NCBI GenBank assembly: GCA_050250695.1
Contig: JBFWOE010000001.1
Location: 1 to 64,000 of the forward strand
Direction: 5' to 3'
DNA from: Ga0077527 sp050250695
GTDB lineage: Bacteria; Pseudomonadota; Gammaproteobacteria; Burkholderiales; SG8-41
DNA length: 64,000 nt
Both the position numbers and the translations under genes were made by a program. Positions 49,485 to 58,582 of the stretch are shown here, one piece after another. Position 1 is the first letter of the stretch, and each line of letters begins with the position of its first letter. Below the pieces are notes generated by a model, which did not search any database, was not told the DNA's origin, and saw nothing but the letters and a program-made list of their open reading frames with translations.

Positions 49485-50857
49485 GCCTGCCTCCGCTCGA
49501 GGGCCTCGACCGCCGCAGCAAACACTTCGGCGCGATGGATGTAGCTGCGGTACATGTCGTAGCTCGCGCAGGCCGGCGAGAGCAGCACCGCATCGCCCTC
49601 ATCAGCGGCAGTGAAGGCCATTTCGACCGCTTCAGCCATGTCGGCGGCGCGCAGCAGCATTGCAGCGCCGCCGATCGCCTGGGCAATTTTTCCGGCGTCG
49701 CGTCCGATCAGCACCACTGCCCGCGCCTTGTTCCTGACGGCGGCGGCGAGCGGCGCAAAATCCTGCCCCTTGCCATCACCCCCAGCGATCAGCACGACAT
49801 GGCTGCGCATGCCGTTCAATGCCGCGACCGTGGCGCCGACGTTGGTCCCCTTGGAATCGTCGATGAACTCTATATTATTGATTTTATTTTTTATTTTTGA
49901 GCGATGCGGCAAGCCGTCAAACGTCTTCCAGCCGCTGGCAATGGCGCTGTCGGAAACCCCCAGCACGCGGCACAACGCACCTGCGGCCAACGCATTCGCT
50001 GCGTTATGCAAACCCCTGACCTTCAGGTCGCCCGTTGCAGCCAGCACCACCGCGCCGCGCACCAGCTTCGCGCCATCGCCGATGCCCCAGTCTTCCGCTG
50101 TGCGCGGCACATCGAGGCCGAAGCTCACCACGCTCCGGGCGGGCAGACGCATACCCGCACTCCAGCGGTCTTCACGGTTGATCACCTGCACGCCGTTGCC
50201 GGCGAAGATGCGGCTCTTGGCAGCCGCGTAATCGGACAGACCTTGATAGCGGTCGAGGTGGTCCTCGGTCACGTTGAGCACCGTCGCCGCCCTTGGCTGC
50301 AGCGTGATCGTGCTCTCCAGCTGAAAGCTCGACAATTCAAGCACCACCGCGCCAGGCATCGCAGCGCCGTTTTCGATTTCCGTCCATGCATCCAGCACCG
50401 GCAGACCAATGTTGCCTGCGACCAGCGGCGACAGTCCGGCCGCAGTGCAGATCGCGCCGGCCATCGCCGTCACCGTGCTTTTGCCGTTCGACCCGGTGAT
50501 CGCTAGCACCGGCGGCGCATCGTCGCGCACGGCGATCGCACGCGCAAACAACTCGATGTCGCCCACCACCGGAACACCGCGCGTCGCGGCCTGTGCAACC
50601 GCGCCGCTGCGCCGGTCGACACCGGGACTTACCGCCACGATGTCGGCATCGGCGATCTCGCTGTCGGGCGAGACGCCCAGAGCCAGCGGCACATCCGGCA
50701 ATTCGCGCTGCATTACGTCCGCGCACGGCGGCACCGTCCGGGTGTCCGTAGCACGCACGCGGGCACCGTGGCGATGCGCCCACCGCGCCATCGACAACCC
50801 GGAATCGCCGAGTCCGACGACCACAACGCGTGCGCCCCTGAGACCGCGCATCAGCAT
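49481..50857 (-). CDS. murD: UDP-N-acetylmuramoyl-L-alanine--D-glutamate ligase MurD
   Basis: A 458-residue Mur ligase adding D-Glu. ATG 50857 (MLMRGLRGARVVVVGLGDSG) is chosen because AAAGGA precedes it; the frame extends to 50941 without family character. The P-loop is AITGSNGKSTVTAM; other blocks are ELSSFQLEST, NVTEDHLDRY, HNAANALAAGAL and DDSKGTNVGATVAALNG. An unusual feature is a 28-base nearly pure A+T tract at 49871-49898, encoding KIKNKINNIEF just before DDSKGTN; the length of this region is normal but its composition is very unlike the rest of the gene. Confidence 0.96.
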   Translation of the reverse strand: MLMRGLRGARVVVVGLGDSGLSMARWAHRHGARVRATDTRTVPPCADVMQRELPDVPLALGVSPDSEIADADIVAVSPGVDRRSGAVAQAATRGVPVVGDIELFARAIAVRDDAPPVLAITGSNGKSTVTAMAGAICTAAGLSPLVAGNIGLPVLDAWTEIENGAAMPGAVVLELSSFQLESTITLQPRAATVLNVTEDHLDRYQGLSDYAAAKSRIFAGNGVQVINREDRWSAGMRLPARSVVSFGLDVPRTAEDWGIGDGAKLVRGAVVLAATGDLKVRGLHNAANALAAGALCRVLGVSDSAIASGWKTFDGLPHRSKIKNKINNIEFIDDSKGTNVGATVAALNGMRSHVVLIAGGDGKGQDFAPLAAAVRNKARAVVLIGRDAGKIAQAIGGAAMLLRAADMAEAVEMAFTAADEGDAVLLSPACASYDMYRSYIHRAEVFAAAVEALERRQA

Positions 50858-50942
50858 CGTTCCTTTCGCGGCGCGGCGCGGCCTTTGCGCCCGGCAATGC
50901 CTGCGCCGACCGGGTGAATGTGTGCGCAGTTCGATCCGCATC

Positions 50943-52028
50943 TCATCGCAGCTTCAATGTCGAAAGCCCCACAAGCACCAGCATCATCGTGATGATCCAG
51001 AAACGGACGACAACCTGGTTTTCTTTCCAGCCCTTCAGCTCGTAATGGTGGTGCAGCGGCGCCATTCGGAATATCCGTTTGCCGGTGAGCTTGAACGACG
51101 CCACCTGCAGCATCACCGACAGGGTTTCGACCACGAACACGCCGCCCATGATGAACAGCACGATTTCCTGTCGTACGATCACCGCGATCGTGCCCAGCGC
51201 CGCACCCAGCGCCAGCGCACCGACATCGCCCATGAATACCTCCGCGGGATAGGCGTTGAACCACAGGAACGCCAGTCCGGCGCCGGCAATGGCACCGCAG
51301 ATCACCGTCAGTTCGCCTGCGCCGGGTATGTACGGAAATGCCAGGTACTTGGCAAAAACCGCGTTGCCGGCAACGTAGGCAAAGATGCCCAGCGCACTGC
51401 CGATCATCACCGTGGGCATGATCGCCAGTCCGTCAAGGCCGTCGGTCAGGTTGACGGCATTGCTGGTTCCGACGATGACGAAATAGGTCATGACGATGAA
51501 GCCGACCGCGCCCAGCGGATAGGCGATCTGCTTGAAGAACGGCACGATGAACGCGGTCTGCGCCGGCAGGTTGGTCGAATACGCGATGAATATCGCCGCG
51601 GCGAGTCCGATCACCGACTGCCAGAACAGCTTGGCCCTGGCCGAGAGGCCTTTCGGATTGCGGTGGACAACTTTCCTGTAATCGTCGACCCAGCCGACCG
51701 CGCCGAAACCCACGGTCACGCCGAGCACGATCCACACGAACCGGTTCTGCAGGTCGGCCCACAGCAAGGTGGTGATGATGATGGCGACCAGGATCAGCGC
51801 GCCGCCCATGGTCGGCGTTCCGGCCTTGACCAGATGGGTCTGCGGCCCGTCATCGCGAACAGACTGTCCGATCTTGTACGCGGTGAGCTTGCGGATCAAC
51901 GTCGGGCCGATGACGAATGAAATGATCAGCGCCGTCAGGCAGGCCAACACCGCGCGCAGCGTCAGGTAGCTGAACACATTGAATGCCCGCGCGTACTGTT
52001 CCAGCCATTGCGCCAGGATCAGCAGCAT
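50943..52028 (-). CDS. mraY: Phospho-N-acetylmuramoyl-pentapeptide-transferase MraY
   Basis: A 361-residue polytopic enzyme (about ten helices) that makes lipid I from UDP-MurNAc-pentapeptide and undecaprenyl phosphate. Conserved sites are GTPTMGGALIL, the DD pair in GWVDDYRKVVHRNPKGL, NAVNLTDGLDGLA, and the HHHYELKGW block near the C-terminus, all essential in the family. It begins three bases after murF and is followed by 85 bases before murD, the largest gap inside the mur part of the cluster. Confidence 0.97.
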   Translation of the reverse strand: MLLILAQWLEQYARAFNVFSYLTLRAVLACLTALIISFVIGPTLIRKLTAYKIGQSVRDDGPQTHLVKAGTPTMGGALILVAIIITTLLWADLQNRFVWIVLGVTVGFGAVGWVDDYRKVVHRNPKGLSARAKLFWQSVIGLAAAIFIAYSTNLPAQTAFIVPFFKQIAYPLGAVGFIVMTYFVIVGTSNAVNLTDGLDGLAIMPTVMIGSALGIFAYVAGNAVFAKYLAFPYIPGAGELTVICGAIAGAGLAFLWFNAYPAEVFMGDVGALALGAALGTIAVIVRQEIVLFIMGGVFVVETLSVMLQVASFKLTGKRIFRMAPLHHHYELKGWKENQVVVRFWIITMMLVLVGLSTLKLR

Positions 52029-52031
52029 CGC

Positions 52032-53399
52032 CTAACCTCCCGTCGCCGTGGATTCGAAACCGCGCACGACGCGCTCCATCTGCATGAAACGCGACCCCTT
52101 AACCAGCAACGTCACCTGCGGCCCCAGTGCACCCTCGATATCCGCCAGCAGGTCCTCGATCCGCGGGTAATGGCGCGCCCCGGCACCGAAGGCACGCGCC
52201 GCAAGCGCAGCCTGCTCGCCCAGCGTGAACAGACCATCAACCCCGGCGGCGCGTGCATAGGCGCCGACCTCCTGGTGAAATGCCGCCCCCTGTTCGCCGA
52301 CTTCACCCATGTCGCCCAGCACCATCAGCCTGCGTCCCGGCGCACGTGCCAGCACGTCGATGGCGGCACGCACCGAGTCGGGGTTGGCGTTGTAGGTATC
52401 GTCGATCAGCGTCGCCCCCTTCAGTCCGGTTTTGACCTGCAGCCTGCTCTTGACCGCGGCGAAGCAGCCGAGCGCGCGGGCGCAGGCCCCCAGGGTGGCG
52501 CCGGCGGCGGTCGCCGCAGCGATCGCTGCGAGCGCGTTGCGAACGTTGTGCTCGCCAGGCAGCGGCAGATCGAATTCAACGGCGCCCCCGGGCACGGCCA
52601 CGGCGATGTGCGAGGTAGCAGCGCCCAGGCTGCAGCGCGCATGAACCTGCGCAGCATCGTCCAGGCCGAAGTCGCGCACCGCACGGGTTCCCGCTGCTGC
52701 ACGCCACACGCCGGCATGGTCGTCGTCGGCACAGAACACGGCAACACCCGATTGCGGCAATGCCCGCACCAGGCTCGCATGCTCTTCGGCCACATCCGCG
52801 ACCGAACGCATGAATTCCTGGTGCTCGCGCTGGGCATTGTTGATCACCGCGATGGTCGGTGCGGCAATCCGCGCAAGCTGCGCGGTTTCGCCGGGATGGT
52901 TCATGCCGACCTCGACCACGCAGACCCGGTGCGCGGAACGCAGGGCCAGCAGGGTCAGCGGCAGACCGATATGGTTGTTGAGGTTGCCGCGGGTGGCATG
53001 GACGGCGGCATCGCCGAAATGCGCACGCAGGCAGGCGGCGATCATTTCCTTGACCGTGGTCTTGCCGTTGGAGCCCGCCACCGCAATCAGCGGAATATCG
53101 AAGCGGGTCCGCCAGTGTGCGGCCAGAGCACCGAGCGCAACGGTAGTGTCGTCGACCGCGGCATGCGGCACGTGGTCCAGTTCGGGTCCGACATGCGCCC
53201 GGTCGACCAGCGCGGCAACCGCGCCGGCGGCAACCGCGCTCTCTATGAAGCGGTGACCGTCGAAACGTTCTCCCCTCAGCGCGACAAACAGGTCGCCGCG
53301 GCTGACCGCGCGGCTGTCCGTGCAGACCCTTTCAAAACCGATGTCGGCGCTGCGCAATTCACCGTTGATCGCAATCGCTGCCTGGGCCAGAGTCATCAC
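52032..53399 (-). CDS. murF: UDP-N-acetylmuramoyl-tripeptide--D-alanyl-D-alanine ligase MurF
   Basis: A 455-residue Mur ligase that adds D-Ala-D-Ala. The P-loop is AVAGSNGKTTVKEM. Other conserved parts are CTDSRAVSRGDLFVALRGERFDGH split over the N-terminal domain, RGNLNNHIGLPLTLL, VEVGMNHPGE, NNAQREHQEF, and DDTYNANPDS in the C-terminal domain. It overlaps murE by four bases (ATGA) and stops three bases before mraY, whose ribosome-binding site lies in the murF end. Confidence 0.97.
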   Translation of the reverse strand: MMTLAQAAIAINGELRSADIGFERVCTDSRAVSRGDLFVALRGERFDGHRFIESAVAAGAVAALVDRAHVGPELDHVPHAAVDDTTVALGALAAHWRTRFDIPLIAVAGSNGKTTVKEMIAACLRAHFGDAAVHATRGNLNNHIGLPLTLLALRSAHRVCVVEVGMNHPGETAQLARIAAPTIAVINNAQREHQEFMRSVADVAEEHASLVRALPQSGVAVFCADDDHAGVWRAAAGTRAVRDFGLDDAAQVHARCSLGAATSHIAVAVPGGAVEFDLPLPGEHNVRNALAAIAAATAAGATLGACARALGCFAAVKSRLQVKTGLKGATLIDDTYNANPDSVRAAIDVLARAPGRRLMVLGDMGEVGEQGAAFHQEVGAYARAAGVDGLFTLGEQAALAARAFGAGARHYPRIEDLLADIEGALGPQVTLLVKGSRFMQMERVVRGFESTATGG

Positions 53400-54865
53400 C
53401 TTACTCTCCTGGCCAGTGCCGCGCGCACGACTGCGGCGTCGCTGTAACGGCGCCGCACTCCGCGGATTTCCTGGTAATTTTCATGCCCCTTGCCGGCAAT
53501 CAGCACCACGTCGCCGCGACGCGCTTCGGTCAGGGCGAGATTCACCGCCTGCCGCCGGTCGGCCAAGCGTTCGTATTCCCCGGCAATGCCTTCGGCAATG
53601 TCGTCGATGATCCGCTCCGGGTCTTCGCTGCGAGGGTTGTCGCTGGTAACAATCACGCGATCAGAGTTGCGAAAAGCAGCCGCGCCCATCAGCGGGCGTT
53701 TGCCACGATCACGTTCACCGCCACAGCCGAACACGCAGAACAATCTCGCCTGTTTGCCCGACACTTCGCGCAGCGCCTGCAGCACCTTTTCCAGCGCATC
53801 AGGTGTATGTGCATAATCGACGATCACCAGCGGCTCACTGCCACCGCCATAACGTTCGGTGCGCCCGGGAACCGGGGCAACCTTTTCCAGCGCGGCCACC
53901 GACTGCTCAAGTCCGACGTCACTGGCCAGCAGCGTCGCCAGCGAACCCAGCAGGTTTGCCGCGTTGAAGCTTCCGATCAGCGGGCTGCGCAGCGTTGCCC
54001 TGCCCCAGGGTGAGGCAATGTCAAATGAAATGCCATCCAGTCCCAGCCGCAGATTCCTGCCTTCAACGCAGGGTGCTTTTGCGCGTTTCGTACGCAGCTG
54101 GAAACCATAACCCAGTACTTCCGCGCGTTTGTGCTTCCAGCACTGTGCAAGCTCGCGCCCGAATGCATCATCCAGATTGAGTACGGCGTGACTCAATGTC
54201 GGCCAGCGGAACAGTTTTGCCTTCGCTGCCTGATAACGCCGCATGGTGCCGTGATAATCGAGATGATCGCGCGTCAGGTTGGTCAGCAGCGCAACGTCAA
54301 ACTCGACGCCGCCCAGCCGGTGCTGCGCGAGCCCGTGTGAAGACACTTCCATGCACACTGCCCTGGCGCCGGCCCGCAGCATCGCGCGCATGCGCTGCTG
54401 CAGCGTCACCGCATCGGGAGTGGTGTTGACCTGTATGTCGAGACGTCCGGGAAAACCGCTGCCCAGCGTGCCGATTACCGCGCACTTGCGTTTTGCCCGG
54501 GTCAGCGACTGGGCGATCCACTGGCTGCAGGAAGTCTTGCCGTTGGTGCCGGTTACGCCCACGGTCCACAACTGGGTGCTGGGCCGGCCATAGACCTCGC
54601 CGGCAATCACCCCGGCATTGCGGCGCAGATGCTTCACCCCGGCATTCGGTACGCGCCAGCGGGAATTCCACGAAAAATCATCCGCATCCCACAGCACCGA
54701 AGCGGCGCCGTTGGCAATCGCCTGCGCGATGTAATCACGGCCGTCGCGAGACTCCCCCGGATAGGCGATGAATGTATCACCGGTTCTCACCGCGCGGCTG
54801 TCCACCGTCAGCCGGCGCACGCCGAGACCGCGCACGAGTGACCCCATCTTGCCGGCGGCGGTCAT
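53396..54865 (-). CDS. murE: UDP-N-acetylmuramoyl-tripeptide synthetase MurE (meso-DAP type)
   Basis: A 489-residue Mur ligase that adds the third stem amino acid. The motif DNPR (TSDNPRSEDP) is the signature for meso-diaminopimelate rather than lysine. The P-loop is VTGTNGKTSCSQW; others are VSSHGLAQHRL, TNLTRDHLDYHG, VDYAHTPDALEKVL and GCGGERDRGKRPLMG. It overlaps ftsI by one base (TGATG) and murF by four. The DAP signature supports a Gram-negative host. Confidence 0.97.
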   Translation of the reverse strand: MTAAGKMGSLVRGLGVRRLTVDSRAVRTGDTFIAYPGESRDGRDYIAQAIANGAASVLWDADDFSWNSRWRVPNAGVKHLRRNAGVIAGEVYGRPSTQLWTVGVTGTNGKTSCSQWIAQSLTRAKRKCAVIGTLGSGFPGRLDIQVNTTPDAVTLQQRMRAMLRAGARAVCMEVSSHGLAQHRLGGVEFDVALLTNLTRDHLDYHGTMRRYQAAKAKLFRWPTLSHAVLNLDDAFGRELAQCWKHKRAEVLGYGFQLRTKRAKAPCVEGRNLRLGLDGISFDIASPWGRATLRSPLIGSFNAANLLGSLATLLASDVGLEQSVAALEKVAPVPGRTERYGGGSEPLVIVDYAHTPDALEKVLQALREVSGKQARLFCVFGCGGERDRGKRPLMGAAAFRNSDRVIVTSDNPRSEDPERIIDDIAEGIAGEYERLADRRQAVNLALTEARRGDVVLIAGKGHENYQEIRGVRRRYSDAAVVRAALARRVR

Positions 54866-56598
54866 CAGACTTCCTCCCTGACGAGCGGCACCTCTTCCGG
54901 TGCCAGCACCGTGGTTTTACCCGGTGCGTCGGGAGGCACCGCCAGGGAACGCAGCGTGCCCGCGGCAACCTGGCTGAAAACCGGTGCAGCTACCGCACCG
55001 CCGTAATAATGTCCGGCGGAGGGTTCGTCGATCATCACCGCAATGACAACGCGCGGCCGCGATGCAGGCGCCATGCCGACGAACGAAGACACATAGCGGT
55101 TAGCGGCATAACTCCTGCCCTCGAGCTTGTGCGCGGTTCCGGTTTTGCCGGCCACCGTGTAGCCCGCTACCTGTGCGCCGGGCGCGGTGCCGCCGGGCTG
55201 GGCGGCGAGTTCCAGCATTTTGCGCACCGCCAGCGCAGTCGGCGCCGATACCACGCGCACGCCCGGCACCGGCACGTCGCGTTTTACCAGTGTGACCGGT
55301 AGCAGTACGCCGTCGGAAGCAAATATCGTGTATGAACGCGCCAGCTGCAGCAGCGACACCGAGATGCCGTAGCCATAGGACATTGTCGCCTGTTCGATCG
55401 GCTTCCAGGTCGTGTGGGCGCGCAGCCGCCCAGATACCTCACCGGGAAATCCCGAGCGTGGCTGCGCGCCGAATCCGGCGCGGTTGAACAGGCTCCACAA
55501 TATTTCCGAGGGCAGCGCCAGGCCCATTTTCGCGGAGCCGACATTCGACGACTTCTGGATCACCTGAGCTACCGTCAGTGCACCCTGCGGATGCGCATCG
55601 TGGATGGTGCGGTTGCCGATGGTCAGTTGCCCGGGGGCAGTCTGGATCACGGTTTCGGGTTCAAACAGACCGGCCTCGATGGCCGCCGCTGCGGTAAACG
55701 GCTTCAGCGTCGAGCCAGGCTCGAACAGGTCGGTCACCACGCGGTTGCGGGTGCGGCGCGCATCAAGCTTGCCGCGATTGTTCGGGTTGTACGCCGGCAG
55801 ATTCGCCATGGCGAGGATTTCGCCGGTTTGCGCGTCGAGCACAACGATGCCGCCGGCCTTGGCGCGGTGCGTGACCACCGCGGCTTTCAGTTCGCGGAAG
55901 GCCAGGTACTGGATGCGCGCATCGATCGACAGTTTGAGCCGCTGCCCGTTCTGCGGCACGCGTATGCTCTCGACATCCTCGACGATGCGCCCCAGCCGGT
56001 CCTTGATCACCCGGCGGCTGCCGGGTTTGCCGGCGAGCGTCTCCTCGAAGGCGAGCTCCAGTGCTTCCTGCCCCTTGTCGTCAACGCCGGTAAAACCGAC
56101 GATATGCGCCATCACTTCACCGGCAGGGTAATAGCGCCGGTGTTCGCGCTGCAGGAACACCCCGGGTATGCCCAGTTGCACCACCCGCTCGGCCTGGTCG
56201 GGAGGCAACTGGCGCTTCAGGTAAACGAACTCGCGTCGGGTGTCGGAAAGCCGCGTTTGCAGATCAGCGACGCTGACGCCCAGCAGATTCGCCAGTTTGC
56301 GCAGCTCGCCAGGATCGACCTCGACATCCGCGGGACTGGCCGCAACCGATTCCACCGGTGTCGAAATCGCCAGCGGTTCGTTGTTGCGATCGACGATCAT
56401 GCCGCGGCTGGCGCCGATTTCGATGACCCGCGAATACCTCGACTCCCCTTTGCGCTGCAGGAAGTCGTTGTTCATCGCCTGCAGCCACAGGGCACGTCCG
56501 GCAAGACCGATGAACCAGGCAGCGATCAGCAGCAGCAGCAGGTTGGCGCGCCAGCGCGGCAGTCCCGGTGCGGCATTGCGCGGGGCATGCGGTTTCAC
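54865..56598 (-). CDS. ftsI: Septal penicillin-binding protein FtsI (PBP3)
   Basis: A 577-residue transpeptidase. GTG 56598 (VKPHAPRNAAPGLPRW) overlaps the ftsL stop as GTGA; upstream in-frame residues overlap ftsL and rsmH. A single membrane helix spans about 18-35. The catalytic motifs are S296-T-L-K299, S350-S-N352 and K485-T-G487. The pedestal domain includes SRGMIVDRNNEPLAIS. It is the target of beta-lactams such as aztreonam in other bacteria. Length agrees with E. coli FtsI (588). The C-terminal tail ends in LVREEV overlapping murE. Confidence 0.97.
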   Translation of the reverse strand: MKPHAPRNAAPGLPRWRANLLLLLIAAWFIGLAGRALWLQAMNNDFLQRKGESRYSRVIEIGASRGMIVDRNNEPLAISTPVESVAASPADVEVDPGELRKLANLLGVSVADLQTRLSDTRREFVYLKRQLPPDQAERVVQLGIPGVFLQREHRRYYPAGEVMAHIVGFTGVDDKGQEALELAFEETLAGKPGSRRVIKDRLGRIVEDVESIRVPQNGQRLKLSIDARIQYLAFRELKAAVVTHRAKAGGIVVLDAQTGEILAMANLPAYNPNNRGKLDARRTRNRVVTDLFEPGSTLKPFTAAAAIEAGLFEPETVIQTAPGQLTIGNRTIHDAHPQGALTVAQVIQKSSNVGSAKMGLALPSEILWSLFNRAGFGAQPRSGFPGEVSGRLRAHTTWKPIEQATMSYGYGISVSLLQLARSYTIFASDGVLLPVTLVKRDVPVPGVRVVSAPTALAVRKMLELAAQPGGTAPGAQVAGYTVAGKTGTAHKLEGRSYAANRYVSSFVGMAPASRPRVVIAVMIDEPSAGHYYGGAVAAPVFSQVAAGTLRSLAVPPDAPGKTTVLAPEEVPLVREEV

Positions 56599-56879
56599 TG
56601 CACGGCCTCCATGCGCGGCAAGGTCACCATCTCGACCCGCCCGGCAGGCGGCAATCGCATGTTGAGTTCGCGCGTGGCCATGCGTTCGATGCGTCCGTGT
56701 GTGGCCCACGTCCCCTGCTCGAGCTGCAATTGTCCCCACTCGACATCCAGCTGCTTGGCTGTAGCCTGTTCCTGCTGCAGTTCCACGTAAAGCTTCCGCG
56801 CCTTGTGCTGGGAAGCAACCACGGCCAGCGCGCATGCGACCAACATGACCAGCAGGATGAAGGTGATCCTGTTCGTCAT
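56595..56879 (-). CDS. ftsL: Cell division protein FtsL
   Basis: A 94-residue bitopic protein of the FtsQLB complex. The membrane helix is FILLVMLVACALAVVAS, followed by a leucine-zipper-like coiled coil (ARKLYVELQQEQATAKQLDV) and a short C-terminal part with IERMATRELNMRLPPAG typical for FtsL. It overlaps both rsmH and ftsI by four bases, so all three are translated in a coupled way. It activates FtsWI during constriction. Small size and position make the assignment secure. Confidence 0.92.
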   Translation of the reverse strand: MTNRITFILLVMLVACALAVVASQHKARKLYVELQQEQATAKQLDVEWGQLQLEQGTWATHGRIERMATRELNMRLPPAGRVEMVTLPRMEAVQ

Positions 56880-57814
56880 GACAGCGGGGCCGCGGTGCGT
56901 TCGGCAGCGCGCATGATCGCGCTGCGGGCACGGGGATTTGCCGCGACCTCCGCTGCAGATGGCCGCTGCGCGCGACCGATCAGGCGCAGGCGCGGCTGCG
57001 GCAGATCGCGTGCCCTTACCGGCAGGCGCGCGGGCAGGGCATCAATCCGCGTCTGTGCCCGCATGAACCGTTTGACGATGCGGTCCTCCAGCGAATGAAA
57101 ACTGATCACGACCAGGCGTCCGCCTTCCCTCAGCAGGGCCATGCACTGCGGCAGCACTACCGATAGCTCCTCAAGCTCCTGATTGACGTGAATCCGTAAA
57201 GCCTGAAACGTGCGCGTCGCCGGATCCTGGCGTGGTTCGCGCGTGGGAACGGCTTCTGCCACGAGCGCGGCAAGTTTTCGTGTGGTGTCAACAGGTCCCC
57301 GCGCCCTAGCCGCAACAATCGCTGCTGCAATCTGTTTAGCAAACCGTTCTTCGCCATAGTCCCTGATGACCTCCCTGATGTCCGCCTCGTCCGCCACGGC
57401 AATCCACTCCGCGGCGCTGATGCCCTGATCCGGGTCCATGCGCATGTCGAGCGGCGCGTCGTGGCGGAAGCTGAATCCGCGACGACTGTCGTCAAGCTGC
57501 GGCGACGACACACCGAGGTCGAGCAGCACCCCGTCCACTTCCGTAACCCCCTGCGCACGAACCGCTTCGGCCATGCGGCTGAACGGGCTGCGCAGCACCG
57601 TGAACCGCGGGTTTGTCACCGCGCGTCCCGCCTGCACAGCGTCAGGATCGCGATCAAGTGCAATCAGCCGCCCTCCTTCACCCAGCCGTCCCAGAATCAA
57701 CCGGCTGTGTCCGCCCCTGCCAAACGTGCCATCGACATAAATTCCGTCACTGCGTACGTTCAGTGCTTCCAGCGCTTCCTCCGCGAGTACCGCGGCATGG
57801 CCGCCACCGGTCAC
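56876..57814 (-). CDS. rsmH: 16S rRNA (cytosine(1402)-N4)-methyltransferase RsmH (MraW)
   Basis: A 312-residue methyltransferase that modifies C1402 in the ribosomal P site. GTG 57814 overlaps the mraZ stop as GTGA and gives almost exactly the E. coli length of 313; a longer frame to 58318 covers mraZ antiphase. The S-adenosylmethionine fold is recognised from VDGTFGRGGHSRLIL, LIALDRDPDAV, GVLLDLGVSSPQLDD and RGFSFRHDAPLDMRM. The C-terminal half has VISFHSLEDRIVKRFM and the RARSAIMRAAERT end. GGAGG lies upstream in the mraZ tail. Confidence 0.97.
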   Translation of the reverse strand: MTGGGHAAVLAEEALEALNVRSDGIYVDGTFGRGGHSRLILGRLGEGGRLIALDRDPDAVQAGRAVTNPRFTVLRSPFSRMAEAVRAQGVTEVDGVLLDLGVSSPQLDDSRRGFSFRHDAPLDMRMDPDQGISAAEWIAVADEADIREVIRDYGEERFAKQIAAAIVAARARGPVDTTRKLAALVAEAVPTREPRQDPATRTFQALRIHVNQELEELSVVLPQCMALLREGGRLVVISFHSLEDRIVKRFMRAQTRIDALPARLPVRARDLPQPRLRLIGRAQRPSAAEVAANPRARSAIMRAAERTAAPLS

Positions 57815-58257
57815 AAAGAGAAGTCCTCCAGTTCGAGCGGCAATCCTCCGGCACCGAATCCGCCGGCACTGTCGATCAGCTGCGCCCACCGTTCGTCGTT
57901 CCAGAGTTCGAATTTGCGTCCCTGTCCGACGAGCACCACGCTTTTCTCGAGTTGCGCGAAACGCCGCAGCTCCGGCGAGACCAGTACCCGGCCCGCACCG
58001 TCCATGTCGACATCGACGGCAAAACCAATCAGCCGCCGCTGCAGTTCGCGCACGCGCGGATCCAGATTCGACAGACCTTCGAGTTTCTGCTGGATGAGTT
58101 CCCAGTCGGGCAGCGGGTAGATCAACAGGCAGCGGTCGGCATCGGCGGTGATCACCAGATGACCGGCACAGCGCTCGAACAGCGCATCGCGATGGCGCGC
58201 CGGTACCGCGAGCCTGCCCTTGCTGTCGAGATTGAGTTGTGCGACGCCCCGAAACAC
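57811..58257 (-). CDS. mraZ: Transcriptional regulator MraZ
   Basis: A 148-residue AbrB-fold regulator that represses the dcw cluster promoter. GTG 58257 (VFRGVAQLNLDSKGRLAVPA) is selected because GGGAG lies six bases upstream and MraZ proteins start M/VFRG; the in-frame ATG at 58299 would add 14 unrelated residues and overlap the operator side. Two SpoVT/AbrB-like repeats are visible: LDSKGRLAVPARHRDAL and MDGAGRVLVSPELRRFA. It is the first gene of the cluster. Its own binding site, three repeats at 58310-58339, lies directly upstream. Confidence 0.96.
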   Translation of the reverse strand: MFRGVAQLNLDSKGRLAVPARHRDALFERCAGHLVITADADRCLLIYPLPDWELIQQKLEGLSNLDPRVRELQRRLIGFAVDVDMDGAGRVLVSPELRRFAQLEKSVVLVGQGRKFELWNDERWAQLIDSAGGFGAGGLPLELEDFSL

Positions 58258-58309
58258 GCGATCTCCCGTTGCTGTGCGGGAGTCCGGCACTGCCGCCATT
58301 GGCAGGCAT

Positions 58310-58339
58310 TTCTCCCACTTTTTACCACTTCATCCCACT
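58310..58339 (-). promoter_or_regulatory. MraZ operator: three 10-bp-spaced repeats
   Basis: On the minus strand AGTGGG (complement of 58334-58339), AGTGGT (58324-58329) and AGTGGG (58314-58319) recur exactly every 10 bases. This agrees with the known MraZ box, tandem TGGGN repeats on one DNA face. The first repeat overlaps the -10 element of the cluster promoter, so binding would block polymerase. Confidence 0.85.
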
Positions 58340-58365
58340 ATAAATAATAGGGCATGTGCGGTCAA
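58337..58365 (-). promoter_or_regulatory. Main dcw cluster promoter (Pmra)
   Basis: On the minus strand TTGACC (complement of 58360-58365) and TATAGT (complement of 58337-58342) are 17 bases apart, matching the sigma-70 consensus in 5 of 6 bases each. The start site would fall inside the MraZ repeats, about 70 bases upstream of the mraZ GTG. Confidence 0.75.
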
Positions 58366-58582
58366 GGGTCGAATTGCCAATTTCCTTTTTTACGACAACG
58401 ACTTACGCTAACTTGTTGACAAGCGTTTTTATCATTTTTTGTGAAAGAAATAAACCAATTAAAACAAAGGGATATTGCGCGTACTGAATGTAGCGCATTA
58501 AGTAAATGTGCTTAAAAATCAGGCAATTACGGCTTGCGGCGACTGTCGTCGCCCTGAGACAGCGCAATGAATCGCCAATAGA
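58366..58582. other. Non-coding A+T-rich spacer between rnpB and the dcw promoter
   Basis: About 217 bases with no plausible gene. It is much richer in A+T than the surroundings, especially 58424-58485. Downstream of rnpB on the minus strand lies a hairpin, GGCGAC-GACA-GTCGCC (complement of 58538-58553), but its only T run is 18 bases further on, so I do not call it a clear terminator. A short palindrome CTTGTTGACAAG is at 58412-58423. Upstream activating sequence for Pmra is possible. Confidence 0.5.

Noticed and set aside
58412..58423. Palindrome CTTGTTGACAAG containing a perfect TTGACA on the plus strand
   Set aside because: No acceptable -10 at 16-18 bases and no plus-strand gene downstream; treated as part of the A+T-rich spacer.
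58538..58553. Hairpin GGCGAC-GACA-GTCGCC as rnpB terminator
   Set aside because: The only T run is about 18 bases beyond the stem, so a rho-independent terminator is not supported.
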